From Amanita rubescens (taxonomy: Eukaryota; Basidiomycota; Agaricomycetes; Agaricales; Amanitaceae): 64,000 nucleotides of DNA. The notes under the pieces are model-generated. The model searched no databases and was not told the origin of the DNA. It saw nothing but the letters and a program-made list of their open reading frames with translations. Below are positions 62,823-64,000 of this stretch, in pieces. The first letter of the stretch is position 1. Each line of letters starts with the position of its first letter. The position numbers were made by a program, and so were the translations under genes. The stretch is from the NCBI GenBank assembly GCA_015039365.1, contig WION01000181.1:44953-108952 (forward strand). Direction: 5' to 3'.

Positions 62823-64000
62823 ATGCCGTTCGGCACTAAAATTCTCAATGATGGAAACCAGGTATAATGACGGCGTTTGTGCTACATCGTCGTGATAACC
62901 TCTTGCTCAGATTCCAGCAATTGCTTTCGGCACAGGCACATCGCTAAAGGGCAAAGATGTTTCTTCCTATGTAGAACAAGCGTTAGACTTGGGGTTTTCT
63001 CACATTGACACTGCCCAATGTGAGCATATCTGATAATAAAAATAAGGTGTATGCTAACGTCTACCGCAAGTTTACCGAACAGAAGAATCAGCGGGAAAGG
63101 GTATCAGAGAAAGCGGTCTTGACCGGTCAGAAGTTTATGTTACGTCAAAGTACTCTTCTGGCGACATACAAGAAACAGTTTCGGAAGAGTCTCTCCAATG
63201 CCAGTTGTATCTACCCGTCTCCTTCGTCATTCTGACGTGCTATATGCAGCTTGGTCTTACGTATCTGGACTTGTACCTTGATCCACTTTCCTGGGGCGGT
63301 CAAAGATTTTGAGAGTGCTTGGAAAGAGTTTGAGAAGATTAAGAAAGACGGTCTCGCCAAGTACGTGCTCGCTTCTTATCCTTATCCTCTCGCTCACTCA
63401 TTTACCCAGGAGCATTGGAGTCAGCAACTTCAATCTGGAGCAGTTGCAATCCTTGATTACAACTGCTGAAATCAAACCTGCTGTTAACCAGGTAGATAGA
63501 TTATCCAAATTGAAGCGCATATAACTGAGCTGTGTTGCATAGATTGAATTGCATCCCTATAATTACGCGGGGCACAAATCGCTCATACAGTATGCTATAT
63601 TAAATAATATCGTCATTGAAGCATACAGCAGCCTCGCGTACGTACATGTTTCACTCAGGGTTTCCATCACTGACGCAAATCTTAGTCCTATAACTAAGTA
63701 TCGCGGAGGTCCGGTGGATGTGCCAGTGAACGCAGCCGCCAAGAAGAGAGACGTAGAACCTTCTCAAATCCTATTAGCTTGGGTCAGGGCGAAGGGCGCA
63801 GTAATAGTCACGTAAGTAAATGCACGATGTGTCCGAGCTCTACTGAAATGACGCCGTAGGACGAGTACGAAGAAGGAACACCTTAAGCAGTATTTGGACT
63901 CGGCTGATATTGGTCTGTGTGATCGTTGCTCGCTTCCCTGAAGCTGTCTGATGTACTATAATTAAGTGTTGACGGATGATGAAATCACGGCGATAGATGA
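62823..64000 (+). CDS. Aldo/keto reductase (partial at window end, possible frameshift)
   Basis: An NAD(P)H-dependent reductase of the AKR superfamily. Starts MPFGTKILNDGNQ at 62823, then IPAIAFGTGTSLKGKDVSSY, GFSHIDTAQFYRTEESAGKG (catalytic Asp and Tyr, after an intron ending TACCGCAAG), DRSEVYVTSKYSSGD (Lys), LGLTYLDLY, IHFPGAVKDFESAWKEFEKI (His), SIGVSNFNLEQLQSLI, IELHPYNYAGHKSLIQ and AAAKKRDVEPSQILLAWVRA. All four tetrad residues are visible. Between DLY and LIHFPG one extra C (about 63276) shifts the frame, suggesting a sequencing error or a damaged gene. The final exon begins near 63973 (LTDDEITAID) and continues past the window. Confidence 0.8.

Overview
The window is nuclear DNA from a filamentous basidiomycete, most likely an Agaricomycete. 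Genes sit close together on both strands and are cut by many introns of about 48-60 nt. The repertoire fits: an S28 serine carboxypeptidase, a Ste7-type pheromone MAPKK, a polyporopepsin-like aspartic protease, a Basidiomycete-style BTB protein, a PAS-domain protein, a DUF2235 hydrolase and a TPR-repeat NLR. I cannot name the species.

Layout. 0.7-8.2 kb: DUF2235 hydrolase, a coiled-coil hypothetical, S28 peptidase and STE7-like kinase. 8.5-20.2 kb: a decayed FAD oxidoreductase, NTA1-like N-terminal amidase, a RecQ-family helicase converging on it, MDE1 (methionine salvage), an unassigned 1.1 kb, a PAS protein, and divergently TRM61 (tRNA m1A58 methyltransferase). 20.4-27.2 kb: RAD4 (nucleotide excision repair) and a divergent MFS transporter. 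29.0-45.7 kb: a large NB-ARC/TPR NLR gene split by an 11.8-kb nested transposon cluster. 46.6-57.4 kb: KGD1, COX23, a secreted protein, AVL9 and EBP2. 57.7-64 kb: aspartic protease, two tRNA-Gln genes, a hypothetical protein, a BTB protein and an aldo/keto reductase running off the end.

The striking region is 29-46 kb. The NLR has a canonical P-loop followed by at least 23 nearly identical 42-residue TPR units. A minus-strand chromodomain Ty3/Gypsy element (31210-43023, TSD AAGGT) sits in one unit; its LTRs differ by one substitution and one 3-bp indel. It shows a probable -1 frameshift site between gag and pol, a 12-nt self-priming complementarity with a TATA box 33 nt upstream, an extra ORF of about 740 codons after the integrase that carries a zinc-knuckle-like motif, and a gag frame with no AUG for about 250 codons. 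Four further LTR insertions interrupt it. All have 4-bp CCGC/GCGG or CCGG duplications, and one lies inside another.

The other genes are mostly unrelated housekeeping functions, so nothing suggests a metabolic cluster. Splicing is unusual in places: three GC-AG introns and microexons of 15, 16 and possibly 5 nt, inferred from protein-family conservation. All exon models here were made by eye from frame, splice signals and family motifs; no alignment or transcript was available.
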